Shown: positions 62,144 through 64,000 of the stretch, piece after piece | Layout of the letters: every line of letters starts with the position of its first letter | Position numbering within the stretch: position 1 is the stretch's first letter | Assembly (NCBI RefSeq): GCF_009389715.1 | Contig: NC_052405.1 | Span: 9,031,194 to 9,095,193, forward strand | Direction: 5' to 3' | Source: Phoenix dactylifera | Taxonomy: Eukaryota; Streptophyta; Magnoliopsida; Arecales; Arecaceae | Length of the DNA: 64,000 bases | Notes under the pieces: model-generated | The model's database searches: none | Seen by the model: the letters and a program-made list of their open reading frames with translations, nothing else | Told to the model about the DNA's origin: nothing | Position numbers and translations under genes: made by a program

Positions 62144-63120
62144 TGAGGGAAGAGTAGAAAGCAGAGAGCTCGGGCGGCGGCGAGGCGCTTTAGATGAACC
62201 TTAACACAGTAACCCTAAGGAAAATCTCGCAGCTCGCGAGTCGCGGTGAAAAGTTGAAGCCCGAGTGCGGTGCGGGCTGTGGGCCTGTGGCCCATGCGGC
62301 GGGAGGTTGGGCCGGCCTTGGGCGGCTGAGCCTTATGGGCTGTGGCCCTTATATTCTATCAGCCCAACAGTTAAACATATTAAACGGGTTAAACGGGTTA
62401 AACATCTAAAACCCGTATCCGACCCAATTAATAAACAGATTAAATGGGTCAACCTGTTTACGACCCGAACCTGTTTAGGCCAAACCCAAACCTGTTTATG
62501 GCGGGTCGAATACGGATCGGGTTGGCGGGTCGGGTCATATTTTGCCACCCCTAGTGAAGGATCTCTTAGTATCGCAGGGTATGGTAAAGGCCATGTATGG
62601 AAAGAAACCAGATGACATGGGTAATGCAGAGTGGAAAGAATTGGAGGCGAAGGCTGTTTCAAATATACGACTTTGTCTGGCTGGTGATGTGATGTATCAT
62701 GTCATGGACGAAGAATCGCCGGCGGCAATTTGGTCAAAATTGGAGAGTCGGTACATGTCCAAGTCGTTGACGAACAAGCTTTATCTTAAGCAAAAATTGT
62801 ACGGTCTTAAGATGACAAAGGGTGCTGATTTAAGCCAACATATCAACGTGTTCAATCAGATTATCAGTGATCTGTGGCGAGTTGATATGAAGTTCGAAAA
62901 CGAAGACAGCGTTGATGCTATTGCATTCTTTACCCGCTGCTCCTACGTACGAAAATTTGGTTACAACTCTGACGTGGGGAAAGAAGACCCTAAAGTTAGA
63001 GGACATCATTGGGGCCTTATTAGGTTTTCATCATAGGAAGAAAGCCAGTGCTAAGAGTTCTCAGGAAGAAGGCTTAGTGGCGAAGAGTAACTAGGAGCGT
63101 GGAAGAAGCAACACAAGGAA

Positions 63121-64000
63121 TGGATCAAATCACAGTAAATCTCGATCTAAATCCAAGAAAAAGAAAGATATAACATGCTACAAGTGTGGGAAACAGAGTC
63201 ACATAAAGCGGAATTGTCCCGGAAGAAACAAAGGTAAAGATGACTACAGATCTGAAGGGTCCAAATCTGCAAATATAGTGAAAGAAGACATAAATAGCAG
63301 TGACGGTGATATACTTTCAGTTCATCCAGTTCAGATCATCTCGCGGATTCTTGGATTCTGGATTCAGCATATTCCTATCACATTATGCCCTATAAAGATT
63401 GGTTTGATACCTACAGGTTAGTTAATTCTGGTTCTGTTTTGGTGGGTAATGATGCATCTTGCAAAGTCATTGGAATAGGGATTATCAGAATTACTATGTT
63501 TGATGGTGTGGTTCGAACGTTGTGTGATGTTAAACATGTTTCAGATTTGAAAAAGAATTTAATTTCATTGGGTACTTTAGACTAACGGATTTTGTTACAA
63601 ATCTCAAAGTGAAATAATGAAGGTTAGTAGAAGTGCTATGACAGTGATGAAGGGGCAGAAAGTAGCAGGAAACATCTACAGGTTGATAGGGACTACTATT
63701 GTAGGTGGAGTTGCTGCTGCAGAGTCTGAGTCAGATAATACAATCTTGTGGCACATGCGTTTGGGTCATATGAGCGAACATGGTATGCTGGAACTGCATA
63801 GAAGAAATCTCCTGAAGGGTGTTTAAACTTGCAAACTGAATTTCTGCAAGTATTGTGTTCTTGGAAAACAGAACATGATTCAATTCAGGACTACCACGCA
63901 CAAGACAGAGGGTATCCTTGACTATATTCGTACAGATGTTTGGGGACCAATCAGAGTAACATCACGAGGTGGACATACATATTTTGTAACTTTCATTGAT
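63121..64000 (+). pseudogene. copia zinc knuckle, protease and integrase start
   Basis: A CCHC zinc knuckle (CYKCGKQSHIKRNC, 63176-63217) binds the RNA genome. The aspartic protease follows with WILDSAYSYHIM near 63350, VLVGND, and DLKKNLISLGTLD near 63550-63583, where a stop occurs. The integrase zinc region is seen as LWHMRLGHMSEHGM (63748-63789) and CKLNFCKYC after a TAA near 63823. The first core words of integrase (DYIRTDVWGPIRV) run to the window edge. The stops make the polyprotein inactive. Confidence 0.88.

Larger units (their letters stand above)
61150..62553. mobile_element. Non-autonomous hAT element, 1404 bp, with intact TIRs and 8-bp TSD
   Basis: The ends are a perfect 12-base inverted repeat, TAGGGGTGGCAA at 61150 and TTGCCACCCCTA at 62553. 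GTGAAGGA duplicates the target on both sides (61142-61149 and 62554-62561). An 8-base duplication and TAGGGGTG ends define the hAT superfamily. Both subterminal 250-base arms are full of CGGGTCGGGT/AACCCGTTTAA words, typical binding-site clusters. No transposase is encoded. The centre (61630-62200) is GC-rich and gene-like. Confidence 0.93.
61073..63120 (+). pseudogene. copia gag (interrupted by a hAT insertion and frameshifted)
   Basis: Gag starts at ATG 61073 (MSSAKCNVIKFDGTENFGLW) and reads to 61149, where the hAT element enters. It resumes after 62553 with VKDLLVSQGMVKAMYGKKPD and the retrotransposon gag (UBN2-type) words DEESPAAIWSKLESRYM, LTNKLYLKQKLYGLKM and DLSQHINVFNQI. A frameshift near 62920-62935 moves the frame to NLVTTLTWGKKTLKLEDIIG. 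A TAG near 63093 ends it. Removing the insertion and one target copy restores the codon phase at the insertion site only; the other breaks remain. Confidence 0.88.
59923..64000 (+). mobile_element. Ty1/copia retrotransposon, 5' part, degenerate, runs off the window
   Basis: The element begins with an LTR (59923-60271) and primer-binding site (60274-60285). A long leader follows, then gag, protease and the start of integrase in the copia order. A hAT element interrupts gag at 61150-62553. The reading frame is damaged: a frameshift near 62920-62935, a stop near 63093 and another near 63823. The 3' LTR lies beyond 64000. The word order (DSAYSYHIM, WHMRLGHMSEHGM, VLGKQ) fits the TNT1/Tork-like copia lineages. 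Confidence 0.92.

Noticed and set aside
1-64000. CRISPR arrays, operons, riboswitches, tRNA or rRNA genes
   Set aside because: The window is plant nuclear DNA. The tandem repeats seen are microsatellites, duplications or transposon parts, and TGGTATCAGAGC-like words are retroelement primer-binding sites rather than tRNA genes.

Overview
The window is nuclear DNA from a flowering plant, most likely a non-grass monocot such as a palm. It has five spliced protein-coding genes separated by long, AT-rich, transposon-rich stretches. Introns run to about 3.9 kb. The CAND1 exons read closer to monocot than to Arabidopsis versions, as I remember those proteins. They lack the strong GC bias of grass genes. 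The organism call is inference.

Layout: (1) 1-13239, plus strand: the 3' two thirds of CAND1, the exchange factor for cullin-RING ubiquitin ligases. It has 18 exons here, one GC-AG intron, a dead hAT transposase in one intron and two CCGGTACC/GGTTCGG-type repeats in others. (2) 14966-19022, minus: a complete five-exon PHD-finger gene of the MS1/MMD1 class (closest remembered relative At1g33420), tail-to-tail with CAND1. (3) 19023-26466: no gene recognised; a TRIM-type retroelement remnant, an old LTR and microsatellites. (4) 26467-30770, minus: a complete five-exon NPF4.3/4.4-type membrane transporter. (5) 30930-42147: no gene recognised; two local tandem duplications, two TRIM elements with paired LTRs, and simple repeats. 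(6) 42148-45446, plus: a complete five-exon GDSL esterase/lipase. (7) 45447-50896: a possible orphan first exon with a telo-box, a degenerate tandem array of about 117 bp period, and the 3' end of a LINE. (8) 50897-52458, minus: the last three exons of an SGS3-like RNA-silencing cofactor; its XS-domain exons are not in the window. (9) 52459-64000: mobile DNA. It holds a Tourist-like MITE, a large LTR element with an inverted partial copy of its own LTR, and the 5' part of a degenerate Ty1/copia element. A 1.4 kb non-autonomous hAT element sits in the copia gag and carries what looks like a captured host-gene fragment.

The five genes have unrelated jobs: SCF recycling, a PHD regulator possibly acting in anther development, small-solute/hormone transport, lipid ester hydrolysis, and siRNA production. 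They do not form a pathway. PHD and NPF4 also lie side by side in Arabidopsis (At1g33420/At1g33440, from memory), so this looks like conserved gene order. I found no clearly new functional system. The least explained structures are the 117-bp degenerate array, the inverted-LTR composite and the gene-fragment-bearing hAT element. All coordinates were read by eye, so splice sites are inferred from frame, GT/AG rules and remembered family sequences.
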